DNA of 64,000 nt from Pholis gunnellus (Eukaryota > Chordata > Actinopteri > Perciformes > Pholidae). Numbering within the stretch: the stretch's first letter is position 1; the number at the start of each line of letters is the position of its first letter. The position numbers and the translations under genes were made by a program. Below the pieces are notes generated by a model. It saw only the letters and a list, made by a program, of their open reading frames with translations. It had not been told where the DNA came from and made no database searches. Shown here one piece after another: positions 53,636-64,000 of the stretch. Location of the stretch: the NCBI GenBank assembly GCA_910591455.2, contig OU342808.1, forward strand, positions 25,943,738 through 26,007,737. Reading direction: 5' to 3'.

Positions 53636-54394
53636 CCGTCTCTATCCAACAAGAGGGCGTTCGTTACAGTCTGAGATCGACATAAACAACTTATAACAGA
53701 GTATTCCACTGAGTCATTGTAGTGAAGGTGACAAACATTAAAATATGGAACAAAATGCTGTTTGTTTGTTTTGACACCCACGAAGAGAGAAATCATCAGA
53801 TAGTGTGAAGATGAGTCATGACATGTCTTATTTTGAAAGGTTTTTCAAAACATTAATTTATTTCCACATATCACAGCCTTTCTCTGAACATTTAATTATT
53901 CTGGAAATGTTTGTACAAAATATTAATCTGTAAATCAAAAGAGCAGTTTTGGAAGACTGTTGAATAACGTCCTTAATTCTATTGATCTCAAACTACATTC
54001 AAATGTGCATTTAGCAATTTATTTACATATGTTGTACCAGCTGGAGTTGGCCAATCAAATCTCTTCAAAAAGCTTCAAAATAAAGATGTTTTAATTGTTT
54101 TTAATATGATGAATTACTCTTATTCAGCTACACAAAAGCTAGCTTTGAAAGTCAGTGGTGTGTTTTTATGAAATATAAAAAGGTTTGCCTTGAACGGATT
54201 GAAGAGGGGACGCATCTTTAAAATAAAACTCTTAACTATCCACTTATAATGACGAGTATTTTCTCTAACGAGCAAAATATGTTTGTTCTTAACAGAATAA
54301 ACAAATCACATCCTTCACAATATATAAAAAAAGTCCTTTTAGTTCAGAGGATTATCTGTGAAACAATAAAATAATCCAGAGTCAACACACGAGT
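53636..54394. other. Spacer between convergent grsf1 and rufy3
   Basis: About 0.75 kb of AT-rich sequence without coding signal, between the grsf1 poly(A) site on the plus strand and the rufy3 poly(A) site on the minus strand. Confidence 0.5.
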
Positions 54395-55674
54395 AACATT
54401 TAATAAAACTTTATTGTTGATCTAAGAAGCATTTCCATCTGGCGGGTTAATTAGCTTCAACAAGAACGACTAAGCTGGATTTACTGAGCTTCTAACTACT
54501 CTTCATATGAATCAACACAACATAAAAACCAGCCGTTATAAAGATGCACGGACGCGTCCACAGCAAGCCAGTCAGGCGGAGAGCCATGCATTTAAAAGTG
54601 CCGTAATATCATAAGACTAGAATCTAAATATCTCGATGTTTAGAATTTAACTTCGAGATCGACCAGAGTCTGACGCGACAAAATAGTGTAAATAATACAG
54701 AACAGCTACAGTAGCCACATTATTTTACCCAGAACACTCCGCTTTGTAAACTTAAAAAGGGAACAGGCTGATATTTTGGGACGTTTGCAGAGATCTGGAT
54801 CACTTTCATATCGAGAGTGGTTTCAATCTGACTAAGACTCGATGAACTCCAGCAGTCTGAGATCAGAACGTTGAGATTTATCTTAACTATTTGTGTTTTT
54901 CTGTTCTTAACTTCTGCATTACAGTTTTTACAATCTTCAGAACTCATTACACCGAGTGCATCACTAACGTATATGTGTATTTATGATCGTTTACTTTGAG
55001 TATAAAACGCTTTCTGACCGCACACGTCTTCCACACAATGCCAACATGTTTAATATCATAGTAGAATATAATATTTGGTCAGAGAGTGTTTGGGATAGTT
55101 GATGTTTGTCAGCATCAGAGGCCACTTTGAGAAGGAGTGTAAATCCACGCTTCACCTGAGTGAAATAGTTCATCATATATACACGGATCTAGATATGATT
55201 AACAGCTGCGTTATAGTGGAACACAGCTGTCCAGTTTTTTCCTTTTTCATCTTTTAAAACTAAATTATTTAAAATATATAAATGTCAGTTGACCCTTTTT
55301 AATCAATAATCCACTTAGTGGACATTGTGGAACGTCAGTTTCTCTTTTTTTTTTTTAAACGCATGAGAGGATTCCAGTTGTTTTTTTATGCCATTTTTTT
55401 ACAGCTTTTTAAAATGCAGGTTTTCACTAAAAGCAGCGAAACATTTTCAGCCAGAAAGAAAGAATTACGGCGACACCAGCGCATGAGAAGGAATGAAAAC
55501 CTGCACCCAGACGGCTCTCAGTGGCAAATGTCTTTACATTACTAACCTAAAAGTAACTAAAAGAAGTTCAGGACTCCATCGGGGTCTTTCATCACGCCTC
55601 CAGTCACAAAGTGAAAAAGTGCATTTTTTTTTTTTGCAGTGCCAGCTCTACGGGCTGAACGCAGCGCTGCTGCT
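54395..55674 (-). other. rufy3: rufy3 3'UTR (long isoform)
   Basis: Follows the long-form stop at 55677-55675. An AATAAA on the minus strand at 54415-54410 would place cleavage near 54395, giving a UTR of about 1.3 kb. AT-rich, no coding signal. Confidence 0.5.
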
Positions 55675-58600
55675 TCATGTCGGCGTCGAGGCGTACTGCT
55701 GCAGTAACAGAGAGAAGCAGGCGGTGCACACCGTCTCCGGGAGGATGGTGGACGGCAGCGGCAGCTCGTTGGACACGCAGCTCTCACAGAAGACGCCGCC
55801 GCAGTTCTTGCACTGTTTCTAGAGACGAGGGAAGACGATTACAGAAACACACACAGGGAGAGAGAGAGAGAAAAGTCGGACAACATTATAAAAAGAACCC
55901 TGCAGAGAAATAAAAACCTCGGCCACGTTGTCAAAATCAGCTCAATATTCAGCCATGACATCGGGAATCTATTAAACAGCACTAAGCTACTCTTTCTGTA
56001 CTCAAACACAACAAACTGACTCCGTTCTCTCTTTGTTGTCACTTGGTCAGACACAAGGTTTTTTATTTCTGTCCATAAAGTTATCAGACACTTATAATAA
56101 CAATCTGAGCCGGTCAGAGGCACAAACAAGCACCTTTAGAGGATGAAAAAGTGACCGTGAGGAGTTTCCCCGAGTCTGTCTGTCGCGTTCTCCTTCAATA
56201 TTGGACCAATTTCAAATAATGTCGTCCTCCATTACGCACTTAGACACAAAAAACATCGGAAAATAGAGTAGGAAAAATACCAAAGTTACCCTTTAAAGGT
56301 AAAGACCGGTGCACTCTAAACGTCTTCTGAGTCATAGTTCACTCGATAAAATAAACTTTTAATGAGACAAGAAGTTCCATCTCTGTACCTTTGTCTTCAT
56401 GAGGGAGTCGTCCTGTTCACACATGGTGCAGACGGAGGGCTGACTGATCTCCACCAAGGACTCGTCCTGCAGAAAATAAATCAACATGTTTATTACTGAC
56501 ATGAAGGGATTAGAAAGCTGTTTTTCTTCCTCATAAACGGATCCATCTTCAGATAATTAAACATTTTACTTTGTGCGTCTTAGACCTCTCACCTGTTCGT
56601 CCTCATGGTGTGACCTCGAGGACCTTAAAAACGTGGAGAAGAGGATAAATGAATAAATTAAAAACAACTCGAATATATACGTATTGTTTTTAATAAAAAC
56701 TACTTACAGGCTGGAGCTCAGACTGGTTTTGTCCTCTGCTCCTGTGTTTAACTGGTCGCTCTCCCTTTTGCCTGATGGGGATTCTGGGACACGCTGTCAG
56801 TAAAACACACACACACACACACACACACATACTAATGACACACAAGGACAGAGCAGTTCAGTTCCTCTGTACATTTTGCATCCTCACGGCCGCAGGTTTA
56901 CTTTTGGGATGTTCTCTGGGAGTCTCCTCTCCCTCCGAGGAGCGCCGGACTGTCCGGCGTCGTGATGCTCGCTCCTTCGCTCGCGCTCTTTCCTCAGCTC
57001 CAGCTCCAGATTAGACCTGAAACCAGACCAACACAAGTTTAGACGAAAAAAAAGAAGAACACATTCATCATAATCGTGCTTTTGGCCGAAGAAAATAAAA
57101 AGGAATAAAACAAATAAAGAAGAGAAATATACCAAACAGAAAAACTTAGAATTAATGCCACAAATGAAATGAAACGAAGGATTTATAAATCACCATAAAC
57201 AAACATTACCCTGGTGTCACCCAGACTCTACCTGTGCCTCCTCAGCTGCTCCACCTCCACCTGCAGACTCTCGATTTTGTCCCCAAACTCCTGTTTGAAG
57301 AGCCGGTTGGCCTCCAAAGCCAGAGCCCTCTCTCGCTCAGCCTGTTTGCATCTGGTCAGGGGAGGGGGGGGGGGGGTGTTACATAAACTTATGGTAAAAC
57401 CAAAACGTGACGGAAAAGAAAAGAAAACATGGTGGGAACTCAAAGGAAAACAAACAAAAAAAAAAAAAAATGAAGAGCTGACTGAAACCCCAAAGAAGAT
57501 GAAGCCGGCTGCTGTTTGTGTATCGTTTTATTAGCCTAATGATTACTACAGTTTACACCAAGGTTATGTTCACATACAATCCAAAATTAATGAATTCATT
57601 TTCTTCTCTCTTTATCTCGCTCCCGTCCCCGGCTGTCGGACACACTTGGACACTAAACATCTGTTCAGTCCGCGCTGGTTGAAGTTACTCAAGCCCAGTC
57701 TCCGGTAGTGGTCTTATTCTTTGGAATAACATTACAGCAAGTCCACTACCTCCCAAACATCCAGGACGTGTCCATCAAAAACTGCTCAGACGCCATCTAC
57801 TCGTCTTACCTTTGCCAAAAAAATAAAAAAAAATAAAGCATTAATGCTGTATTTTTAAGAAATCAGATCGGCCAGAGAACACAAGGATTGAGGGCCACTA
57901 AGAGGATTCAGTCCACACTACTCGAAGCTGATGCTGGAGAGCCACTGCAGGAAGTTGTGGGAAAATGGTTTCTTTTTTTTTAAATTATTATTTTCAACAA
58001 CAAAGGAGCATCGTACAGAAAAGATAACATCCTAGTTTGGTTTATTTCTATATTAGACAGGGTTGTATGTTTTGCGGTGAGACTCGTGAACGCTACTACT
58101 GCTGCAGCTGCAGCAGCTTCCCCGCCGCCGAGTTCAGGTTTCGGGCCTGCTTCACCACATGCTTCTCACTGAGTACGCCGTTAAAACAAAAGAATGACCA
58201 TGAGGAAAAGAAATTATGTGAAGAGTGGAGGGAGAAGAATGACAAAACAGGACAATAAGATGTTTTTTGTAGGCAAATGGTTCCGCCAAATAATCATTCA
58301 AAAATAGCAAACGTGGCTTGTGGAGGAAAACTGTGCTCACCTGGTCTCCATCTGCTTCACAGTCCCGCTCATCTGGTTTATTTTCTCCTCCAGGCGGGAG
58401 ATGGCTTCACTCTTCTGTTTGGAGCCGGCGTCGGCGTTCTGAGGAAGACGAGTAACGTCACTTCACTGGAGACGACATCTCAAATGTCTTGTTAACTAAA
58501 CACTGGACGAGTTTGGCGATTTCTTTCACACAGAGCCGTGAAGTACGATGTCAGATGACTGACGGCAGCGAGCTTCTATAGCGAGAATCATCCAATCACA

Positions 58601-61600
58601 GAGCTGCAAATGATACCGCGTGCACCGCTAACGGCGCTGAAGCTAACGATTACGTTTGAGTGGAAAAACCCCAAAACTCAATCTGCAGATTAAATGAATG
58701 TCCTTTTGGTTTCTGGGTCGACATTAGAGGAGTTCAGTAACTACGGCCTTTGACCGGTTTCTCATCCGTCGCAGTTAAGGCCGAGGCTTGTGGGTATTGT
58801 AGTATTCATTAAGAAAAGACATCCAAACACGGGCAGAGGTGTTTGTTAGGAACCCGCAGCGAAGGCTGCTTCGCACCACACATTCCACAGATTCCACACT
58901 TAACAACCAGAGCAGTAAATGAGGACATTTGTGGATGTTCTGCTCAGCATCCCGCGCGGCGGCAGCGGCACCGACGCGGTGAAAACATCCGCCTTCACCT
59001 GTGACTTGTGGCTGAGCTGTTGGTTGATGACGCGGAGGTCCTCCAGCTGCTCCCGGAGCTCCACCAGAGCGTCCTGCTTCTCACAGACGTCTTTCTCCAG
59101 CATCTTCATGGACAGCTCCATCTCCTGCTTCATCCCGATCTGCACCTCCAGCTCCTTCTCCACATCCTGCGCAGAGAGACTTCTACTTCACATACGCACT
59201 TCTACCTCCACGAGTTTACGACACATACGAATTGCAAAAGGAATCTATAGATACTCTCAGAATATAGAGGATTCAGAGTAGAGCCTGAAACTCACCAATC
59301 GAAGCAAAGTTTCCTCTTTGAGCTGCTTGCGTGTTTCGCCCAGCACTTGTCCGTCTGGCGCCGAGTCGCTTCTTGAAGCCTGAAAAATGTAAAAATGACA
59401 AAAAACGGCAACGCACATTTACAACCCAACTAATTGCAACTTATTGCAATAAACTATATTCCTTAATAAACTTCTTTCCTATAAAGAGTTAAATGGATGT
59501 CGCGCTCACCTTCCTGGACTCCAGCTGATACGAGCTCTCCTCCTTCACTCGCTCCACGTCTTCTTGTAAAGTGATGATCCGGTTATTTGCCACAGCGAGC
59601 TGCGGAGACAAAAGTCGGGAGAACACTTCCTTCTGTGAGCAAGACAAGAAACCTCAGCAGCTGTGTTGGAAGTTCAGCTGCGAGTCGAAGCTCACCTCTT
59701 CCGTGAGTTTGGTGTTGGACTTCTCCAGAGCGTCCACCTTGGCCTGGAGGTTGTTTACTGACGCGCTACAAGCAGAAACAGAAACATCCCATGAGTCAGC
59801 AGCTCAACGAGCAGCTCAACGAAAGGCGGCGGAGCGACAACGGTCACGCTGACAAACCTCAAATGTCTGTTCAGCTCCTCCACGTAATTCTTCTGGTCGA
59901 GAATCGCCGTGATCTGACCGTCGCTGAGGAAGAGGAGAGAGAGAGAGAGGAAGACGAATGAAACGACAAGTAGATGGAAGGAAGACGTCGCAGCTAAACT
60001 AAAACATGTAGCTAGCTGTCGGACATCTTGTTTGAATTAAAAGCTAACAGCTAACAATGATTTTCTCTGATCCTATGGAAGCTCATTAACGCCAATGTGA
60101 TGACAAAACAAAGATCCTTTAAGTTATTATGATGAGAAACTAAAAATAACAAGAAACTCTCAATATCATGACTTAGTATCTTAAACTAGACATTTTTTAA
60201 ACCCAAAGAATTACAGATTCTCCATTATTTTACAACTAACCTGTGATTTACCTGCAATATAAACTCTTTCCTGTAACTTCCTGAATACGTTCGTTGATCT
60301 GTTCTTGTGTCTTAGCTCACACGTGATAATAGTTCTTGTGTAAAATAAGAAACGTAATAAATCCATTCTTTAAAACAAACAAACCAGATTTAAACCAATA
60401 AAGAAAGCAGCGCTCACCCCTCTGCACTCTTGCTGCTGTGTCCTCCGTCTTTGAGGTACATCGAAAAATCAATCACGCCGACCTGCAGGAGCGATTCAGT
60501 AAGAAACAGAAAATCCACGACAATGAAACCACACATCAGTTCATATGTAAAAAAAGAATAAACAACAACGCGACTACTACCCGCACTAATGTGTGCACTT
60601 AGACAACCTGAGGTGTTTTCATGCATTACGTCGTTTTGTCCTGGTTAAGATGCATTCAGGTTATTGAAATATTTCAGCCGCTAATTAACGACCGGTTCGT
60701 CAGTGGAGAGCTTTCGCTTCGTTGTACTTGGGAGTGATGATCGCGTACTGAGCTGAAGACACTACTGGCCACCTGCCCGTCCTCTGGCTTCAGTCCCACA
60801 CTGACAACTAATCAGAGGGTGAAGCAGAGATGTAGAAAGGCCGTCTGTGTCGATGGAATTACCTCAAGAACAGTGATGAGGGTACAAACTACCCTCTGGT
60901 ACCTCTGCACTGGAGACTTTAAAAAAACAAAACACTGTCTTTCACAGGCCATAAATTATCCAACGACTTTTTTTTTTTTTGGTGAAATCTCTCCACTTCT
61001 TGAGCATGTGCTAGAACACCTGCCCTTATAAGGCGTTTAGGGGGCGTTACCAATGCAATTAATGAACGCACGACTCTAATTTGTTTCTCTAAATATGAGA
61101 GAAATTTAAGAGAAAGTTGCTGCTTGAGGCCCAAAGTGTTAAAACCCAGAAGTGATGATTATTTCTTCTTCTTCTCTCCCCGCCGTCCTGTGACAGCGGG
61201 TCAAACATGTTGTGGTGTTCCTGCAGCTCCGGGTGTTGTTAGAAGTGAAAGCAGGATTACCTGAGAGTCCAGGTCCTCTCCCTTCATACACAGATTGGCG
61301 TCGATGACATTTAGTCCAACGAGCAGCCCGGCGATGACGGCGCCCTCCTCCTCCATCATCAACGCGTTCGCCTCATAGAACTCACTGCAGAGACGAGGCC
61401 GGAGGTTATTCTGTAATCTATTGGATCCAACCTGCATCTTTGCAGGAAAGTGCCATTGAGATTTATTTATAATCTCTTTTCCGAAGAAGTCGGTCTTCTG
61501 TTGCATTATGGGAAATGTAGGACCCAGTGTATTTGGCGCTTGAGCCATAATACGGACTAAAAGTCAACATCTGCTTCTTCAATTCTGACCACAAACAAGG

Positions 61601-62762
61601 GAACTGACCAACGCTTTTTTTACTTTGTTGTGACTTTCCCCTTTAATTTCCCCAAATGCGGTGCATGGAATGTGTCTTCAGAGAACTACATGTGGCCGTG
61701 GCTCTGGTTGGTCAAGGTGGGGCAACGTACGTGCAGACTGCTGCTTTCATGAGGTGATTGACATAAAAATAAATAAAACAAAAACAACATCACGGAGAAG
61801 ATCTGAGCCTCACTTCTACGGCATTATTCTAGGAGCCAAATGGGCGTCAACGCGGTCAACACACCTGAGCAGGTCCTTTCTGTTGATGATGGTCTTCATG
61901 TAGTCAGAGAGCTTCTTCTGCATCAAAGCCAGTCGCAACCAGGCGCGACCTCGCCCGAGAGGAGTTCTGGAACCAAATAAAGTAGAGAAAATAAATGCTT
62001 CCAATCTGTAATGGCCGCCAGAGTTAAACCGTTGCCATATTTTGTGCACACATTTTGGAAAAGGGGCATTGATGATAATATCAACTAAACCTGAAGTTAT
62101 GACTGCGTTTCTTTAGGGAATTGACACAACGGACTCACCTGAGGCCGGGCAGGTCTTTGACACTGGCAGTGATCTCTCCTGCTTCAGGCGTCAGCTTCTC
62201 GACCAGCTCCAGCGCCCCCCAGAACGACTTGTTCTGCCCCAGGAAGGTCTTCTTGGCTGAGGGTTGACAGACGGTGCTTGTTGAGACCTTTCATTTATCA
62301 TCACACAACATACAGAGCAACGGAGACCACCCGGGAATCATTTATTAACAGAAGTGCGTCTCTTCTGTTGGTTTGAATAAGACAGGACGATGTTGGTAAG
62401 TAAATATGCATCACAACCACATAGATTTATGGGTTTTATAAGTATTCTGGGACAGAAAAACGTCCTGTACGAACATTTTTGTACAGTTACCAAAGCGGTC
62501 GACATCTCGAACGTTTACCGACTTTGTAAGAGCCGCCGACTTACGCAGCTTTGAACGGGTGACAGCGCGCAGAGCGCCGAGTACGTACTTTTCAACCCGT
62601 GCTTCAGACAGTGCTCCATCACCACGAAGAACTGCTGGAGAGGTGCGTAGTCAGAGTCCAGCGTGCGTCCCAGGTTGAGAGCGGACTCGATCAGGCCCTT
62701 GATGCTCAGTTTGGCCATGTTCATCAAGTTAAGCCTCTCGATCGCAATCGGATCCTTGGGAT
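55675..62762 (-). CDS. rufy3: RUN and FYVE domain-containing protein 3, long form (5' partial)
   Basis: RUFY3 is a cytoplasmic adaptor, known in neurons for polarity and axon growth and on lysosomes for dynein-linked transport. Seventeen exons: 62762-62589, 62256-62139, 61966-61865, 61384-61261, 60482-60418, 59923-59858, 59765-59696, 59599-59510, 59379-59296, 59166-58999, 58438-58341, 57351-57232, 57016-56902, 56793-56708, 56623-56593, 56466-56389, 55818-55675. All are GT-AG and in phase, giving 576 residues plus stop; the first coding exon(s), about 60 residues, are beyond the window. The RUN domain fills the first exons ([34 protein letters not shown]), followed by long coiled coils. The C-terminus is a FYVE-like zinc finger with eight Cys (CTMC, CKNC, CESC, CTAC) but without the basic RRHHCR motif and with TVC in place of RVC, so classical PI3P binding is doubtful. 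Placement next to grsf1 supports rufy3 over rufy1 or rufy2. Confidence 0.94.
58096..58168 (-). CDS. rufy3: rufy3 alternative last exon (short isoform)
   Basis: After a good acceptor (TTTTGTTTTAACGG...TACTCAG) the exon reads in phase from the donor at 58341: [20 protein letters not shown], then four residues and TAG TAG. It matches the SEK-VKQA-LNSAA C-terminus of the standard short RUFY3. With this exon the in-window part is 409 residues; adding about 60 upstream residues gives the 469 aa of human RUFY3. AATAAA on the minus strand at 58046-58041 is a suitable poly(A) signal about 50 nt past the stop. Confidence 0.85.
60483..61260 (-). other. rufy3: rufy3 intron with nothing else recognised
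   Basis: 778-bp intron between the exons ending at 61261 and starting at 60482; a T13 run at 60967-60979. The other rufy3 introns over 300 bp (56794-56901 is shorter; 57352-58340, 59924-60417, 61385-61864 and 62140-62255 excluded) hold no further coding exon except the alternative last exon at 58096-58168. A G13 run is at 57364-57376, just upstream, in transcript direction, of the exon starting at 57351. Confidence 0.6.
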
Positions 62763-63177
62763 CTAACGGAGAAGGAGAAAGAGGTCACCATAGTCCTCGC
62801 ACTAGTGACACTACGAGATCCAATGTTCTCCAAGACGGAAAAGTAAAGTCGACAAAATGAGCTTTTGTTGGAAATAAAGAAAAGTTACTTTTCATCTGTA
62901 AACACGAGACTTTAGGCACCAACACAGCAAACCGAGAACAATGAATAACTTTGAAAGAAACCCCGGTTCAACGAGTAAAAGCTAATAAAGTCGGCTCTTA
63001 ATCCTCCGTGTGATCCGTTTATGGCTCATCCATTATTTATGGGGATAAATAGACACTGAGAGGCTTTCAGCAGAGCCCTTCAGTCGTTTACATTATTAAT
63101 ACATTCTTACATTTGGCCTGTAGTTTGCATGGACTTTCACGTTTTAGAGATCAAAAGTCTCGACTTCCAACACAAAA

Positions 63178-63178
<1 letters not shown>

Positions 63179-63211
<33 letters not shown>
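63179..63211. repeat. (CA)n microsatellite
   Basis: About 16 CA units in the rufy3 5' intron. A shorter (CA)n is at 56804-56828, directly upstream of the exon starting at 56793. Confidence 0.95.
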
Positions 63212-63217
<6 letters not shown>

Positions 63218-63470
63218 TGTTACTAGAATGGTGTAAATCTGGATTCTGATTTTAATAGCTCTGGTTTGATGAGAAAAGCTTTCCTCATTACACGTAATTA
63301 CAACACACAATGTGCACACCCATGTTATTAAATACTGGGATGAAACAGGGAAGCTGGTGAATGAGGAATATTATACTTTATGTTTTCTTTACTTCGCTTT
63401 GTAGACAGAATGCAACAACATGACGGACTAACGTTTCCTTCAGAGTAAAGAGAAAAATGTAAGGAGCCTA

Positions 63471-63842
63471 CATTTACTCAAACTGTATTTTTCACTACAG
63501 ACTCAGAATATAATAATACAACATATAAAACAACAATAAGTTATGATACACAATTATAGATTTATATACTGCTACAGCAGCAATATATAAAGTAGTTAAA
63601 ATGAGCTCCATCAGCAGCAACATTAAAGTGTTGAACACAATAATTATATTCCAATAATATAATTTAGATTATTCTGAAAAGGGCCAGTCTACATAATGCG
63701 CTCCTTTTACTTTTGGTATTTATCATATAGTTTGATCTTAACATTTTGCACTTTTACTTCAGTTGTTTGAATGCAGGACTTTAACCTGTAACAGAGTATT
63801 TCTACTTTTACTGAAGTACAAACCGGAGCACTTCCTCCACCA
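63471..63842. mobile_element. Teleost MITE in the rufy3 5' intron
   Basis: AAAGTAGTTAAAATGAGCTC, AACATTAAAGTG, ATTCTGAAAAGGGCCAGTCT and a right end with ACAGAGTATTTCTACTTTTA are diagnostic words of a very common fish element, the same family as at 49500-49757. Ends are worn; no target duplication seen. Confidence 0.7.
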
Positions 63843-64000
63843 AGTTAAGATAGTCCACGTTCAAATATCACCTGCTACACAACCAAATGAGCACGCACCA
63901 TGTGTGTAAAGTAAAGGTTACTTACATTTGAGTTAAACAGGTTTATAATAATATTGCAAAAAAATAAAAAATATCAGCTATAATTAAATGACCATTCTAG

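Larger units (their letters stand above)
62763..64000 (-). other. rufy3: rufy3 intron upstream of the first RUN exon (partial)
   Basis: Ends at the acceptor TCTCCGTTAG before 62762. It contains (CA)n at 63179-63211 and a MITE at 63471-63842. I found no exon for the N-terminal segment before the RUN domain. Confidence 0.6.

Overview
The window is vertebrate nuclear DNA, almost certainly from a teleost fish. Genes are split by GT-AG introns, there are many AT, CA and GT microsatellites, and there are hAT-type MITEs of kinds typical of ray-finned fish. The proteins are closest to fish and mammalian orthologues. I rebuilt four genes exon by exon; in each the reading phase closes across every junction.

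Layout. (1) 1-11.5 kb, minus strand: the 5' part of ypel1, with a TATA-type promoter at about 11.53 kb, a 5'UTR exon, a candidate 39-nt leader exon and the exon with the start codon. The rest of ypel1 lies left of base 1. (2) 12.48-12.73 kb: a CpG-rich, CCAAT/GC-box/NRF1-type promoter with no assigned gene. (3) 13.6-37.8 kb, minus strand: complete mapk1 (ERK2), 8 coding exons, 358 aa, with a candidate intron just after the stop codon, a long 3'UTR and a 14.3-kb first intron. (4) 38-48.1 kb: a transposon-rich gene desert. It holds a hAT-type element carrying a piece of 18S rRNA, a second hAT-like element, two copies of an approximately 750-bp repeat, and a tandem array of broken retropepsin-like protease sequence. 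(5) 49.0-53.6 kb, plus strand: complete grsf1, 9 coding exons, 402 aa, three quasi-RRMs. (6) 54.4-62.8 kb, minus strand: rufy3 lacking only its first coding exon(s), with alternative ends giving a short form and a long FYVE-type form. grsf1 and rufy3 converge tail to tail.

The genes do not form an operon-like system. ypel1-mapk1 matches a neighbour pair on human 22q11, and grsf1-rufy3 matches a pair on human 4q13; here the repeat-rich desert separates the two blocks. The most interesting points are repeats that touch gene function or carry unexpected cargo. The 5' splice site of grsf1 coding exon 8 has been amplified into a minisatellite of about 21 units. The polypyrimidine tract of mapk1 exon 5 is a (CT)n microsatellite. 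An antisense 18S rRNA fragment lies between hAT termini with a perfect 8-bp target-site duplication. The retropepsin array appears to encode two fused protease lobes.
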